Shown one piece after another: positions 1-8,978 of a stretch of 64,000 bases of DNA (positions are counted from its first letter, which is position 1; every line of letters starts with the position of its first letter). The notes beneath the pieces are model-generated. The model saw only the letters and a list, made by a program, of their open reading frames with translations. It was not told the DNA's origin and did not search any database. The position numbers were made by a program, and so were the translations under genes. Origin of the DNA: Sphingomonas sp. R-74633 (GTDB taxonomy: Bacteria; Pseudomonadota; Alphaproteobacteria; Sphingomonadales; Sphingomonadaceae); assembly GCF_013416555.1 (NCBI RefSeq), contig NZ_JACCFG010000005.1, forward strand, positions 124,001 to 188,000, read 5' to 3'.

Positions 1-144
1 TCGGCGACGCCCGCGCAGGTGCCCGGCGTCAAGGCCGCGGTCGCGCGGTTCGACATGGCGGCGTGCAAGGCGCTCGCCGAACGCGCCTGCGACGCCCAAT
101 CCGCGGCCGAAGTCCGCGCTCTAGCCATGGAAGCGCACGCATGA
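1..144 (+). CDS. C-terminal end of PTS enzyme I (multiphosphoryl transfer protein), partial
   Basis: The reading frame is open from the left edge and stops at a TGA at 142-144, giving 47 residues. The sequence (VPGVKAAVARFDMAACKALAERA and the helix after it) resembles the extreme C-terminus of enzyme I, where the last helices follow the PEP-binding barrel. Enzyme I transfers phosphate from PEP to HPr in the cytoplasm. The next gene is a sugar EIICB permease whose ATG overlaps this stop (ATGA), so the two are translationally coupled. In alphaproteobacterial nag operons the upstream gene is often an EIIA-HPr-EI fusion, but the window does not show the rest, so the domain count is unknown. Confidence 0.7.
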   Translation, partial: SATPAQVPGVKAAVARFDMAACKALAERACDAQSAAEVRALAMEAHA

Positions 145-1853
145 GCTTCAGTCCCTCCGCCCTGCTCTCCAAGGCGCAGCCGCTCGGCCGTGCGCTGATG
201 CTGCCGATCGCAGTGCTGCCGATCGCGGCACTGCTGCTCCGCCTCGGCCAGGCCGACATGCTCGACATCCCGTTCATCGCGGCGGCGGGCGATGCGATCT
301 TCTCGAATCTCGGCCTGTTGTTCGCGGCGGGCGTCGCGGTGGGGCTCGCCAAGGAGAATCACGGCGCGGCGTCGCTCGCCGGCGTGGTGACCTATCTGGT
401 CGCGACCGAGGGCGCCAAGGTGCTGCTGCACTTGCCGCCCGACCTCGTCTCGGCGACCACGCTCGAGCAGGCGGCATATCGCGCCAAGGAAATCTCGAAG
501 CTCAGCGTGCCGGTGGGCATCAGCGCGGGCATCGTCGCGGGGATGCTCTATAATCGCTTCCACGCGATCAAGCTGCCCGACTATCTCTCCTTCTTCGGCG
601 GGCGGCGCTTCGTGCCGATCGTCTCGGGGCTGGCGGGTCTCGTCTTCGCCGCGGCCTTCGGGCTCGGCTTTCCGTGGATCGAGACCGGGATCGATGCGCT
701 CAGCCGCTGGGTGCTCGGCGCCGGGCCGCTCGGGCTGTTTCTCTACGGGCTGCTCAACCGGCTGCTGCTGATCACCGGGCTGCACCACATCATCAACAAT
801 ATCGCCTGGTTCCTGCTCGGCGACTTCCACGGCGCGACCGGCGACATCAAGCGCTTCTTCGCGGGCGACCCGACGGCGGGATCGTTCATGGCCGGCTTCT
901 TCCCGGTGATGATGTTCGGCCTGCCCGCGGCGTGCCTGGCGATGTACCGCAATGCGCTGCCCGAGCGGCGCAAGGCCGTCGGCGGCCTGTTGTTGTCGCT
1001 GGCGCTGACCTCGCTGCTCACCGGCGTGACCGAGCCGATCGAGTTCAGCTTCATCTTCCTCGCACCGGTGCTCTATCTGATCCATGCGGTGCTCACCGGC
1101 CTGGCGATGGTCGTGATGGACCTGCTCGGCGTGAAGCTCGGCTTCGGCTTCTCGGCTGGGCTGTTCGACTATGTGCTGAACTACGGGCTGGCGACCAAGC
1201 CGCTGCTGCTGGTGCCCGTCGGGCTGGCCTATGCCGCGATCTATTACTTCACCTTCAGCTGGTGCATCCGCAGGTTCAACCTGAAGACGCCGGGGCGCGA
1301 GCCGATTGAGGAAGGTGCTTCGGCCGAGGTTGAGGCCGGTGACCGCGGCACGGCGATTGCGCTGGCGCTGGGCGGGGCGGCGAATGTCCGCTCGGTCGAT
1401 GCCTGTACGACGCGGCTGCGGCTGGTGCTGGTCGACAATCTCAAGGCCGACGAGGCGCGATTGAAGGCGCTCGGCGCGCGCGGCGTGATCAAGCTGCAGG
1501 GCGGCGGGTTGCAGGTGGTGCTGGGGCCGATCGCCGACCAGGTGGCGGCGGAAGTGCGTGTCGCAGTGGGCGCGGGGGCTGCGGCGCCGGTGGCTGCGGT
1601 GGTTGCAGCGGCGCCGATGGCGGGCGGCGATACCGGTGCGATCCGGGCGGCGCTTGGGGCGGCCAAGGTGCGCGGGGTTGCTGCCAATGCGACGCGGGTG
1701 CTGATCGATGTCGAGGATCCGGCGGCGGTGGATCTGGCGGCGTTTGGCGGGGCGGTGCGTACGGCGAGTGTGTCGGGGAACCGGCTGCATCTGATCGTGG
1801 GTGCGGGGGCCGAAGCGCTGGGGGCGCAGTTGAAGGCCGAACTGCTGGGCTAG
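141..1853 (+). CDS. nagE: PTS transporter EIICB, N-acetylglucosamine/glucose type
   Basis: This inner-membrane permease imports and phosphorylates a hexose, probably N-acetylglucosamine. The 570-residue protein has an EIIC domain of hydrophobic segments over about residues 1-385 (including the HHIINNIAW and GVTEPIEFSF motifs) and an EIIB domain around 400-480. The phosphocysteine lies in SVDACTTRLRL (Cys422). A third domain (about 495-570, GAIRAALGAAKVRGVAANA) looks like a second EIIB fold in which the Cys position is Asn. The start is the ATG overlapping the stop of the upstream enzyme I gene; a longer frame from 63 is possible but would lie inside that gene. Glucose specificity cannot be excluded by eye. 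Confidence 0.85.
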   Translation: MSFSPSALLSKAQPLGRALMLPIAVLPIAALLLRLGQADMLDIPFIAAAGDAIFSNLGLLFAAGVAVGLAKENHGAASLAGVVTYLVATEGAKVLLHLPPDLVSATTLEQAAYRAKEISKLSVPVGISAGIVAGMLYNRFHAIKLPDYLSFFGGRRFVPIVSGLAGLVFAAAFGLGFPWIETGIDALSRWVLGAGPLGLFLYGLLNRLLLITGLHHIINNIAWFLLGDFHGATGDIKRFFAGDPTAGSFMAGFFPVMMFGLPAACLAMYRNALPERRKAVGGLLLSLALTSLLTGVTEPIEFSFIFLAPVLYLIHAVLTGLAMVVMDLLGVKLGFGFSAGLFDYVLNYGLATKPLLLVPVGLAYAAIYYFTFSWCIRRFNLKTPGREPIEEGASAEVEAGDRGTAIALALGGAANVRSVDACTTRLRLVLVDNLKADEARLKALGARGVIKLQGGGLQVVLGPIADQVAAEVRVAVGAGAAAPVAAVVAAAPMAGGDTGAIRAALGAAKVRGVAANATRVLIDVEDPAAVDLAAFGGAVRTASVSGNRLHLIVGAGAEALGAQLKAELLG

Positions 1854-1863
1854 CGCCTTCTTC

Positions 1864-1978
1864 TCCCTCTCCCCTCCGGGGAGAGGGTTGGGGAGAGGGG
1901 GCTGTCGAGGGTGTATCGCGCTGCCCCTCTCCCGGCTTCGGCTTCGCCTCGCCACCCTCTCCCCAGGGGGGAGAGGGT
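1864..1978. repeat. Intergenic CCCTCTCCCC inverted repeat
   Basis: The gap after the PTS gene consists almost entirely of pyrimidine-rich and purine-rich arms. The left arm carries a compact hairpin (CCCTCTCCCC then GGGGAGAGGG) followed by GGGGAGAGGGG. The right arm is roughly its reverse complement, separated by about 25 bases. The element sits between two convergent genes and could end transcription from either side, although it lacks a T tract. Its style matches the repeat at 40085-40189, which has a different arm sequence. Confidence 0.7.
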
Positions 1979-1979
1979 G

Positions 1980-2423
1980 TTAGGACGCCGTATCGCCGGG
2001 CGTCGTCTCGGCGGGGGCTTCGGCCTCGGCTTCCGGCGCGCTCCACGAGCCGCGCTGGGGGGCGATCATCGGCTCGGGTTCGGGCAGCGCGGCCGGTTCT
2101 TCCAGCGGCGGCAGTGGCGCGACGTCGACCGCGGCGGCGCGCTGATAGTCCGCCGGCTCGGCGGGGCGGGCGATGGTCAGATGCGGCGGAGAGGGGTTCT
2201 CGGGATAGGCAGGCGGCGTCACGGCGGCGCGGCTGATCGGGTAATAGCCAGCGCTGTCCGCGGTCGCGACATAGGCGCTGTCGGTGCCGGGCGGCGGCGT
2301 GTTCTTGTAGAATTCGAACGCGCCGGACTGGGCATAATTGCCGAGGCCCATGCCGGCCAGTCCGCCGCCGAGCAGCGCCACTGCGCCGCAGACGATCAAT
2401 CCCTTATGTGCCGCCGTCATCAT
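1980..2423 (-). CDS. Hypothetical proline-rich protein with N-terminal membrane anchor
   Basis: I do not recognise the family. The protein is about 147 residues. A single hydrophobic stretch (LIVCGAVALLGGGLAGMGLG) near the N-terminus is followed by an acidic, proline-rich tail (PPLPPLEEPAALPEPEP) with no recognisable domain, which suggests an envelope-anchored, largely unstructured protein. A GGAGG five bases upstream of tandem ATGs (2423 and 2420) sets the start; the longer frame to 2480 lacks such a site. It is divergent from the barrel protein at 2561 and convergent with the PTS gene. Function unknown. Confidence 0.6.
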   Translation of the reverse strand: MMTAAHKGLIVCGAVALLGGGLAGMGLGNYAQSGAFEFYKNTPPPGTDSAYVATADSAGYYPISRAAVTPPAYPENPSPPHLTIARPAEPADYQRAAAVDVAPLPPLEEPAALPEPEPMIAPQRGSWSAPEAEAEAPAETTPGDTAS

Positions 2424-2560
2424 AGCAACCTCCGCACGGCAGAACTGACGGCGACGCGCTGCTGTTCCCGGGTTTCGCACCGGCCGAAAACGGGATTGCC
2501 CCCGATGGCCCGCATGGGTGCGCTCCCCTAGCCCTGAGCCGGTCAGGTGAAGGAAAGGCG

Positions 2561-3742
2561 ATGCGCAGAAGCTGTATCATGCTGGCCGTGCTGGGCTTTG
2601 CCACCGCGCCCGCGTTCGCGCAGGAGGCGCCGGCGCCCGAGGCGGAACAAGCTGAGCCCGAGGCCGAGGCGGCGCCCCAGCACAAGGGCTTCCTTGCGAA
2701 GTTCAAGGACGAGGAGGACGGCAAGTTCGACTTTTCGAACGTGCTCGCCAAGGGCGGCTTCATCCCGGTGCCGATCATCATCACCGAGCCGGCAGTGGAT
2801 GGCGGGTTCGGCGTCGCGGCGGCGTTCCTCAAAAAGGATCCGGACAATCCGCGCCAGATCACCAAGACCGCAGTGGCCGCGTTCAAGACCGGCAACGGCT
2901 CGTACGGCTATGGCGCCTTTCGCGGCGGCTATCTGTTCGACGGGCGGCTCGACTACAAGATCGCGGTGGGGCGCGGGAAGATCACGCTCACCACCTATCC
3001 GGGCTTCGCGCCGAACGGGATCGAATACACCAACCATTATGACTATGGCGTGCTCGGCTCGGCGATGTGGCACTTCAAGGACAGGCGCTTCTCGGCTGGG
3101 CCGCTGTTCGACTTTCGCAAGCTCAGGTCCGAGCTCGATCTGGGGCCGAACGTACCTGACAAGTTCGCGGGCGCGTTCAATCGCACGCTGCATACCGGTG
3201 CGCTCGGCCTCGGCTTTCATTTCGACGACCGCGACAACCCGATGACGCCGACGCGCGGGACCGATGCGTATATGCAGGCCAAATTCAATCGCGGGGCGTT
3301 CGGCAGCGACCGCGATTACACGCTCTATGCAATCGAGAGCTATTCATTCGACAAGCTCGGCGACAAATGGCGGGTCGGCCAGAAGCTCGAGATGAAGGCG
3401 ATACGCGGCGACTTCCCCGCCTATTTCGCGCCGTCGATCGATCTGCGCGGCGTGCAAAGCGGGCGCTATCAGGGGATGAACATGGCGAGCTCCGAGCTGG
3501 AGATCACCCGCCAGCTGAGCCCGCGCTGGTCGCTGCTCGCGTTCGGCGGCGTCGGCGCGACCGATGGCGGGGATCGGCGGGTCTACAAGGATTCAGGCGC
3601 GATCTTCACGGGCGGGGCGGGCTTTCGCTACCGGATTGCGCGCAAGCTCGGGCTCGATGCCGGGCTCGACTTTGCCTATGGCCCGCAGGGCTTCGTCTTC
3701 TACATCCAGTTCGGCCATGCCTGGTCGTTCGGGATGGACTAG
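2561..3742 (+). CDS. BamA/TamA-like (D15 surface antigen) outer-membrane barrel protein
   Basis: The 393-residue protein has a clear signal peptide (cleavage after AFA, QEAP following) and an acidic linker to about residue 45. The rest alternates polar and hydrophobic residues as expected for beta-strands, with D15-type motifs such as PVPIIITEPAVDGGFG near the start, FDDRDNPMTPTRG in the middle, and a final strand rich in aromatics. It has the barrel part of the Omp85 family but no POTRA domains, so it is probably not the essential BamA. Homologues of this short form are common in sphingomonads with no firm function. Its TAG stop overlaps the stop of the convergent gene at 3739 (CTAG). Confidence 0.75.
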   Translation: MRRSCIMLAVLGFATAPAFAQEAPAPEAEQAEPEAEAAPQHKGFLAKFKDEEDGKFDFSNVLAKGGFIPVPIIITEPAVDGGFGVAAAFLKKDPDNPRQITKTAVAAFKTGNGSYGYGAFRGGYLFDGRLDYKIAVGRGKITLTTYPGFAPNGIEYTNHYDYGVLGSAMWHFKDRRFSAGPLFDFRKLRSELDLGPNVPDKFAGAFNRTLHTGALGLGFHFDDRDNPMTPTRGTDAYMQAKFNRGAFGSDRDYTLYAIESYSFDKLGDKWRVGQKLEMKAIRGDFPAYFAPSIDLRGVQSGRYQGMNMASSELEITRQLSPRWSLLAFGGVGATDGGDRRVYKDSGAIFTGGAGFRYRIARKLGLDAGLDFAYGPQGFVFYIQFGHAWSFGMD

Positions 3743-5016
3743 CGCGTCACGCGCTCGATCAGCGTCTGGAACTGCGCGGCCGCCCTGGCGACATTGGCGG
3801 CGGAGACGCAGCGGGCATCGTCGCCCTGGACATGATGATAGCGGTGGAGGCCGAAGATCGCGGCGACGCTGGGATAGCCCGCGGCAAGGATCTCGATCTG
3901 CTCGCCGGCCGAGAGCTTGTCGCTCGAATAGGGTGCCTCGAACCCGACATGGCCGGCGAAGAGCGCGCGGGCGAGCGGGAGCAGCGCGGGGCTGACCGAG
4001 AGGAAGCGCTGGGTGTCGACGCTGGGCAGGACCTGGCCGGTGAGGTCGTGCCATTCCTGCGAGGCGACATTGGCGCCGAGGTGGAGCCAGAAATGGGTGT
4101 CGGCGGGCTTGGGGGCGGTGGCCTTCAAGGCTTCGGCGGCGCCGAGATTTTCATATTCGTGGCCGGTGTTGCAGATGAAGGCGAGGTTGTGCTGCGGCAC
4201 GGCCTTGCTCGCCCAGCGCGCGAGCCACAGCCAGGCCGCGATGCCGCCGCCGCGCTCGCCGGCGCAGGTCGTCCAGCCCGAACGCGGCGTGGAGACGGCG
4301 AGCCAGCTTTTCTTGCCGCGGTCGAGGCGGCCGATGAAGTTGCTCGCGGGGCGGCGGCCATTCTCGCCGGTGACGGTAAGCGTCGCCGGGGTGGCTGCAA
4401 TCGCGGCGGCAAGGAAGGGGCCGGCGTCGGCGGGGGCGAGCAGGGCGACGGGGCCGGCGAACATCGGCTTGCGACCATCGGCGTTGAGCGCGATCACCTT
4501 GCCGGTGGGGCCGTTGGTGATGACGACGACTGCCTTGGCGCCGGCGGCGAAGGCCGCGGTGATCGGCTCGCGCACCGGCCTGGCGATTGTGGTCGACCAG
4601 CGGGCATAGGGGAGCTCGAGCAGGGCCACTGCCTCGGCGAGAGGCCCGGCGGGACGGCCGGCGCCGTCGATGCGGACGAGCGGGCCGGTTATGCCTTCTG
4701 CGGGGGTGGGGACGACGATCGGCTGGGGCCAGACGCTCGCCTTGGCATCGCCGCACCGCAGGTCCGCGCGCTCGGGGAGGAAATAGGGGACGGAGACCGG
4801 CTGCTGCTCGACCTTGAAGCCGAGCTTCTCGATCTCGGCGGTGAGCCAGGCGCCGCAGGCGGTGTCGCCGGGGCCGCCGGCCTGCTTGCTGCCGAAGCCG
4901 ATATAGTGCTCGAGATCGGCGGCGACCCGGGCGACCGGGTCCTCGGGGACCTTGGCCAGCGCAGCGCTGGCGGGAAGCGCGGCGCTGCCGGCCAGGAACC
5001 CTCGACGGCTAGGCAT
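3739..5016 (-). CDS. Secreted M28-like peptidase homologue with altered metal site
   Basis: The 425-residue protein carries a twin-arginine signal (SRRGFLAG, residues 3-10), so it is probably exported folded. The layout follows M28 aminopeptidases with a PA-like insert around 90-215 and the metallopeptidase core from about 220. The usual ligands look changed. The HxD strand reads VSTPRSGW (241-248), the GANDN loop reads CAGERGGG (251-258), and the EE pair reads GHEYE (285-289). A His cluster remains at 391-395 (HRYHH). It may bind metal differently, cleave a different bond or be inactive. Its ATG overlaps the end of the upstream MFS gene by 8 bases, so the two are co-expressed. Confidence 0.7.
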   Translation of the reverse strand: MPSRRGFLAGSAALPASAALAKVPEDPVARVAADLEHYIGFGSKQAGGPGDTACGAWLTAEIEKLGFKVEQQPVSVPYFLPERADLRCGDAKASVWPQPIVVPTPAEGITGPLVRIDGAGRPAGPLAEAVALLELPYARWSTTIARPVREPITAAFAAGAKAVVVITNGPTGKVIALNADGRKPMFAGPVALLAPADAGPFLAAAIAATPATLTVTGENGRRPASNFIGRLDRGKKSWLAVSTPRSGWTTCAGERGGGIAAWLWLARWASKAVPQHNLAFICNTGHEYENLGAAEALKATAPKPADTHFWLHLGANVASQEWHDLTGQVLPSVDTQRFLSVSPALLPLARALFAGHVGFEAPYSSDKLSAGEQIEILAAGYPSVAAIFGLHRYHHVQGDDARCVSAANVARAAAQFQTLIERVTR

Positions 5017-6286
5017 GACGCTTTCTCCCGAGCAACAACACGCAGACCATCGATATCACGCAGGTTGCGGCGAGATAGACCGAGATCGGGGCGCTGGCGC
5101 CGTAATGCGCGAAGAGCGCGGTCGCGATGATCGGGGCGAAGCCGCCGCCGGCGACGGTGCCGATCTGATAGCCGAGCGAGGCGCCCGAATAGCGGACTTC
5201 CTTGGGGAAGAGCTCGGCGAACAGGGCCGCCTGGGGACCATACATCATGCTGACGAAGAACAAGGCGACGGTGATCGCCAGCGTGATCAGCGCCGGCGAG
5301 GCGGTTTCGATCAGCGGGAAGACCGCGAACGCCCAGATGCCCGAGAGGATCGCGCCCATCACGAAGATCGGCTTGCGACCGAAATTGTCGGAGAGCGCGC
5401 CGCACAGGATCAGCGCCGGCATCATCGCCAGGCTGCCGATCATCACCGCGAACAGCATCGTCTCGCGCGGCACGCCGATCGTCGCGGTGCCATAGGCCAC
5501 GGCATAGGTGATCGCGATGTAGAAGCAGACATTGTTGGCGATGAACGCGCCGCCGGCGATGAGCACGGTCAGGCCGTGCTTGCTGAGCACCTGCCACAGG
5601 GGCGAGGACGGCGCCTCTTCCTTGGGCGCCGCGTCGCCCTCGGGTTCGGAGACGGTGCGGTGCATGATGATGCCGACCAGGATCAGCGAGACGCTCAGCA
5701 GGAAGCCGATCCGCCAGCCCCAGGCGAGGAAGGCCTGGGAATCGATCAGGCTGCTGGCGATGAGGAAGACGGTGTTGGCGAGCACGACGCCCAAGGGCAC
5801 GCCGACCTGGACGAAGCTGCCGTAAAAACCCTGTTTGTTGGCCGGCGCGCTTTCGATCGCGAGCAAGGCGGCGCCGCCCCATTGGCCGCCGACGGCAAGG
5901 CCCTGGACGAAGCGCAGCACCACCAGCATCAGCGGCGCGAGGCTGCCCGCGACGGCGTAGCTCGGCAGCAGGCCGATCAGCGTGGTCGCCGCGCCCATGA
6001 CGAGCATCGCGACGACGAGTGCCTGTTTGCGGCCATGGAGGTCGCCGAAGTGGCCGAAGAGCATGCCGCCGATCGGGCGGGCGATGAAGCCGACGGCAAA
6101 GGTGGAGAAGGCCGCGATCTGCGCGATGAACGGCGGCAGGTCGGGCGGGAAGAACAGCTTGGGGAAAACCAGCGCGGCCGCAGTGCCGTAGATGAAGAAG
6201 TCATACCATTCGATCGACGCGCCCGCGGACGCCATTGCGGCGATGCGCAGGCTGGGCTTGGTCGTCGTCTCTTGCTGCGTGGCCAA
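5009..6286 (-). CDS. MFS transporter, metabolite:H+ symporter (MHS) type
   Basis: A 425-residue inner-membrane carrier with about twelve hydrophobic segments. It has the MHS-family signatures IEWYDFFIYG in the first helix, the loop 2-3 motif GHFGDLHGRK and RFVQGLAVGGQWGG in helix 4. Family members import small organic acids, betaines or alpha-ketoglutarate with protons. I place the start at the TTG at 6286 because GGGAGAG precedes it at good spacing and the frame upstream runs through a terminator hairpin. It lies between the TonB receptor gene and the M28-like gene on the same strand, suggesting that it takes up a product of the catabolic locus. The substrate is not evident. Confidence 0.85.
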   Translation of the reverse strand: MATQQETTTKPSLRIAAMASAGASIEWYDFFIYGTAAALVFPKLFFPPDLPPFIAQIAAFSTFAVGFIARPIGGMLFGHFGDLHGRKQALVVAMLVMGAATTLIGLLPSYAVAGSLAPLMLVVLRFVQGLAVGGQWGGAALLAIESAPANKQGFYGSFVQVGVPLGVVLANTVFLIASSLIDSQAFLAWGWRIGFLLSVSLILVGIIMHRTVSEPEGDAAPKEEAPSSPLWQVLSKHGLTVLIAGGAFIANNVCFYIAITYAVAYGTATIGVPRETMLFAVMIGSLAMMPALILCGALSDNFGRKPIFVMGAILSGIWAFAVFPLIETASPALITLAITVALFFVSMMYGPQAALFAELFPKEVRYSGASLGYQIGTVAGGGFAPIIATALFAHYGASAPISVYLAATCVISMVCVLLLGRKRHA

Positions 6287-6311
6287 ATCGGCTCTCCCGG
6301 CTGGCGTCCAT

Positions 6312-6355
6312 AAAGAAAACTGCCGGCTTCGCGAAAGAGGAAGCGAAGCCGGCAG
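6312..6355 (-). terminator. Rho-independent terminator after the TonB receptor gene
   Basis: A perfect 13-bp stem (CTGCCGGCTTCGC at 6320-6332 with its complement at 6343-6355) and 10-base loop, followed on the minus strand by TTTTCTTT. It lies 38 bases past the receptor stop and before the MFS start, so it should separate or attenuate MFS expression relative to the receptor. Confidence 0.9.
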
Positions 6356-6392
6356 CAAAGGCAAGGCGGAGATGGATTGCCCGCCCCGGATG

Positions 6393-8777
6393 TTACCAGC
6401 GGGTCGACATGCTCACGCCCATGGTGCGCGGCTTGTTGTAGCGCACCGAGAGCGGGTAGCCCGCCGACATGAACTTGAGCACCTGGATCTGGGTGTCGGT
6501 GAGGTTGCGGACGAAGCCGGCGATCTGGACCTTGCCGAAGTTGAAGCCCGCACGCGCGCCGAACATGTCGAAGTCGGTCATGTTGATCGCGGGGATCGTG
6601 GCGGTGACGGTATCCTGGATGCCGCCGCGCTGGCCCTGATAGCTGAAGTTGACGAAGACGTTCGACTTGTCGCTGATCGGGTGACGGTAATCGACGCTGG
6701 CCGACATCGTCCAGTCGGGGATCTGCGCCACCGAGCTGTCGAGCACCGGCAGGCCGGTCACGCCGGCGGGCACCTTGACGAAATGTGCGCGCTGGGTGGC
6801 GGCGTTCGCGCTCAGCGAGAACATGCCGCCTGCCAGCTTCCAGCGCCCGTCGAGCGCGGCTTCGAGGCCCTTGGCTTCGATCGTGCCGCCATTGATGTTG
6901 AACTGCTGGCCGCCCGAAAGGCAGGCATTGGTCAGCGTGCAGCCATCGTTGATGCTGGTGATCGCGTCCTTGGTGCGCGACAGATAGGCCGAGAGACGGA
7001 CGAACACGCCCTTGGTCACCGTCGACTTCACGCCGGCTTCATAGCCGATCGTGGTCTCGTTGTCGTAGGTGTACATGAACGGGTTGGGCGCTGCCGCATT
7101 GGCCGAGCCGTTGTTGACGCCGCCCGCGCGGTAGCCGGTGCCGACCTTGGCGTAGATCAGCGTGCCGGTCGCCCCCGGGATCTTGTAGCTCGCGGTGGCA
7201 GTGAAGGCCGGCTGCTCCTTCTTGAAGACGAAGGTCGTCGGCACCTTGGTGTAGGTGGTGGTGTAGAGCGCGTAGATGAACTGCGTCGCGGTCTTGTAGT
7301 CGTGCGAGATGCGCGCTTCGCCGGTCAGCGACAGCGCGCCGAGCTGGTAGGTCACCGAGGCATAGGCCGCGAGCGAATAGATGCGCTGCTTGGTATAGCT
7401 GTCGGTGCCGTAAATGCCTGCCGGCACCGCCGGGCAATTGGCCGAGGTCGGCAGCGGCTTGAGGCAGACCCGGTCGGTCGGCGTGCCGGTGCAGATGCCC
7501 TGGCTGACCAGCGTGAAGGCGCAGGGCGAGGAGTTGATCGCCAGGCGGTAATCGTCATTCTGGTACAGGCCCTCGCCGCCGACGATCCAGTTGAGCTTGC
7601 CGCCCGCGCCGGTGCCGGTCAGGTGCAGGTCCTGATAGAGCGTGCGATCGACAACGTTGGTGTGGACCTGGGTGAACGGATAGATGCCGAGCTCGCCCTT
7701 CTGGCGCATTCCCTGGAGCGTCGCGAAGTCGATCGCCGCGCCGTAGAACTGGCCCGAGCGCCAGCGGGTCGCCATCGTCGTCGATTCGAGCTTGGCCCAG
7801 CCGAAATCATAGGCCGCGGTCAGCATCGTGCGGCCGACCTTCTGGACCAGCCCGTCCTTGCCGTCATGCGGCAGCGTGTAGCGCGACTGGTAATAGCCGA
7901 GCGGCACCGCCGTGTTGGTGCCGGGCGCGATCACCAGGCTGTTGACGAAGCTCGGCAGGCTCAGGTCCTGCCCGTCGACGAGCAGGTTCACGTCGAGATC
8001 GCCCGAGCGGTAACGGATCTGCGCGCGGCCGTTCCAGCCATGCGTGTTGTCGTAATATTTCTTGTGGTTGGGGTCGTAATAGAAGCCGCCGCTCTGCGCA
8101 TAGATCTCGCCGCCGACGCGGATCGCGACCTTGTCGCTCAGCGGCTCGTTGACCACCGCGGAGAACCGGTTCTGGTTCAGCCCGAAGGTGTACATGTCGC
8201 GCACATAGCCCGAGCTCTGGAACAGCGGCTTGGCGAGGACGATGTTGACTACGCCGAATTCGGAGTTGCGGCCGTAGAGCGCGCCCTGCGGCCCCTCGAG
8301 CGATTCCACCCGCGCCACGTCGAAATAGTCGAGCGTCTTGAAGTTGCGGCCGCCCAGCGTCGAGCTGCCGACATAAGCGCCGTTGACGAACAGGCCGACG
8401 CCCGAATCCGCGCCGGTGGCGCGCGCCGTGCCCGATCCGCGGATCGAGACTTCGGCAAGGTTCTCACTGGCGACGTCGTTGAAGCGCACGCCCGGCACCG
8501 AGCTGAGGATGTCGCCGGTGCCCGCAACCGGGCCCTTCGCGTCGAGCTGGTCGCCGGTCACCGCGTTGATCGTGCCCGGCACATCGCGGATGCTCTCCTC
8601 GCGGCGGCGCGCGGTGACGATGATGTCGTCCTGGCGCTTGGCGTCGGCGGCGGCCGGGGTGTCCTGCGGGGCAGAAGCGGTTTCGGTGTTGTCAGAAGCG
8701 GTGGTCGTGCTCTGCGCCCAGGCGGGCGTGGCGACGACGAGCGCAAGGGTTGCCGTGGTGGCAAGAAAATCTCGCAT
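6393..8777 (-). CDS. TonB-dependent outer-membrane receptor
   Basis: The 794-residue protein has a signal peptide ending at PAWAQ and a TonB-box-like segment (DDIIVTARRR). The plug domain (about 50-170) includes VPGVRFND, SIRGSGTA and VESLEGPQGALYGRN, and a long 22-strand-type barrel ends in an aromatic residue (STRW). Such receptors import ligands across the outer membrane using the proton gradient. The start was chosen at the ATG preceded by GGGAGGA rather than the longer frame to 8846. It is divergent from a GntR regulator, with a palindromic operator 73 bases upstream. The neighbouring secreted esterase, serine hydrolase and acyl-CoA ligase point to an ester or acylated natural product rather than iron; this is inference. 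Confidence 0.9.
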   Translation of the reverse strand: MRDFLATTATLALVVATPAWAQSTTTASDNTETASAPQDTPAAADAKRQDDIIVTARRREESIRDVPGTINAVTGDQLDAKGPVAGTGDILSSVPGVRFNDVASENLAEVSIRGSGTARATGADSGVGLFVNGAYVGSSTLGGRNFKTLDYFDVARVESLEGPQGALYGRNSEFGVVNIVLAKPLFQSSGYVRDMYTFGLNQNRFSAVVNEPLSDKVAIRVGGEIYAQSGGFYYDPNHKKYYDNTHGWNGRAQIRYRSGDLDVNLLVDGQDLSLPSFVNSLVIAPGTNTAVPLGYYQSRYTLPHDGKDGLVQKVGRTMLTAAYDFGWAKLESTTMATRWRSGQFYGAAIDFATLQGMRQKGELGIYPFTQVHTNVVDRTLYQDLHLTGTGAGGKLNWIVGGEGLYQNDDYRLAINSSPCAFTLVSQGICTGTPTDRVCLKPLPTSANCPAVPAGIYGTDSYTKQRIYSLAAYASVTYQLGALSLTGEARISHDYKTATQFIYALYTTTYTKVPTTFVFKKEQPAFTATASYKIPGATGTLIYAKVGTGYRAGGVNNGSANAAAPNPFMYTYDNETTIGYEAGVKSTVTKGVFVRLSAYLSRTKDAITSINDGCTLTNACLSGGQQFNINGGTIEAKGLEAALDGRWKLAGGMFSLSANAATQRAHFVKVPAGVTGLPVLDSSVAQIPDWTMSASVDYRHPISDKSNVFVNFSYQGQRGGIQDTVTATIPAINMTDFDMFGARAGFNFGKVQIAGFVRNLTDTQIQVLKFMSAGYPLSVRYNKPRTMGVSMSTRW

Positions 8778-8849
8778 GCATCCTCCCATGGCGCGCATTT
8801 TTGCGGCGCCTGCCCTTTTCATCCGCCGATCGGGGAACCGAGTCAACCA

Positions 8850-8864
8850 GATTGTACGACAATC
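8850..8864. promoter_or_regulatory. Candidate GntR (FadR-subfamily) operator
   Basis: GATTGTACGACAATC is a perfect palindrome with 6-bp arms around ACG. It contains the FadR-subfamily pattern TNGTNNNACNA as TTGTACGACAA (8852-8862). It lies between the divergent TonB receptor and GntR genes, where an autoregulated catabolic repressor would bind. Confidence 0.7.
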
Positions 8865-8978
8865 CTAGCGCAATGGTTTGACAAAGCGCTTGCTCCGCAC
8901 CCCTTGGCGCAATAGAAATGGTCGTGCAGGACTGGTAAGCATCGGCAAGGTGCATCCATTCCGTGAGAGGGCAAGTCT

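Noticed and set aside
6192..8915. A 907-codon plus-strand frame opposite the TonB receptor
   Set aside because: It is the mirror of the receptor gene, composed of low-complexity His, Arg, Ala and Asp runs with no motif; the receptor frame has a signal peptide, plug motifs and a ribosome site.
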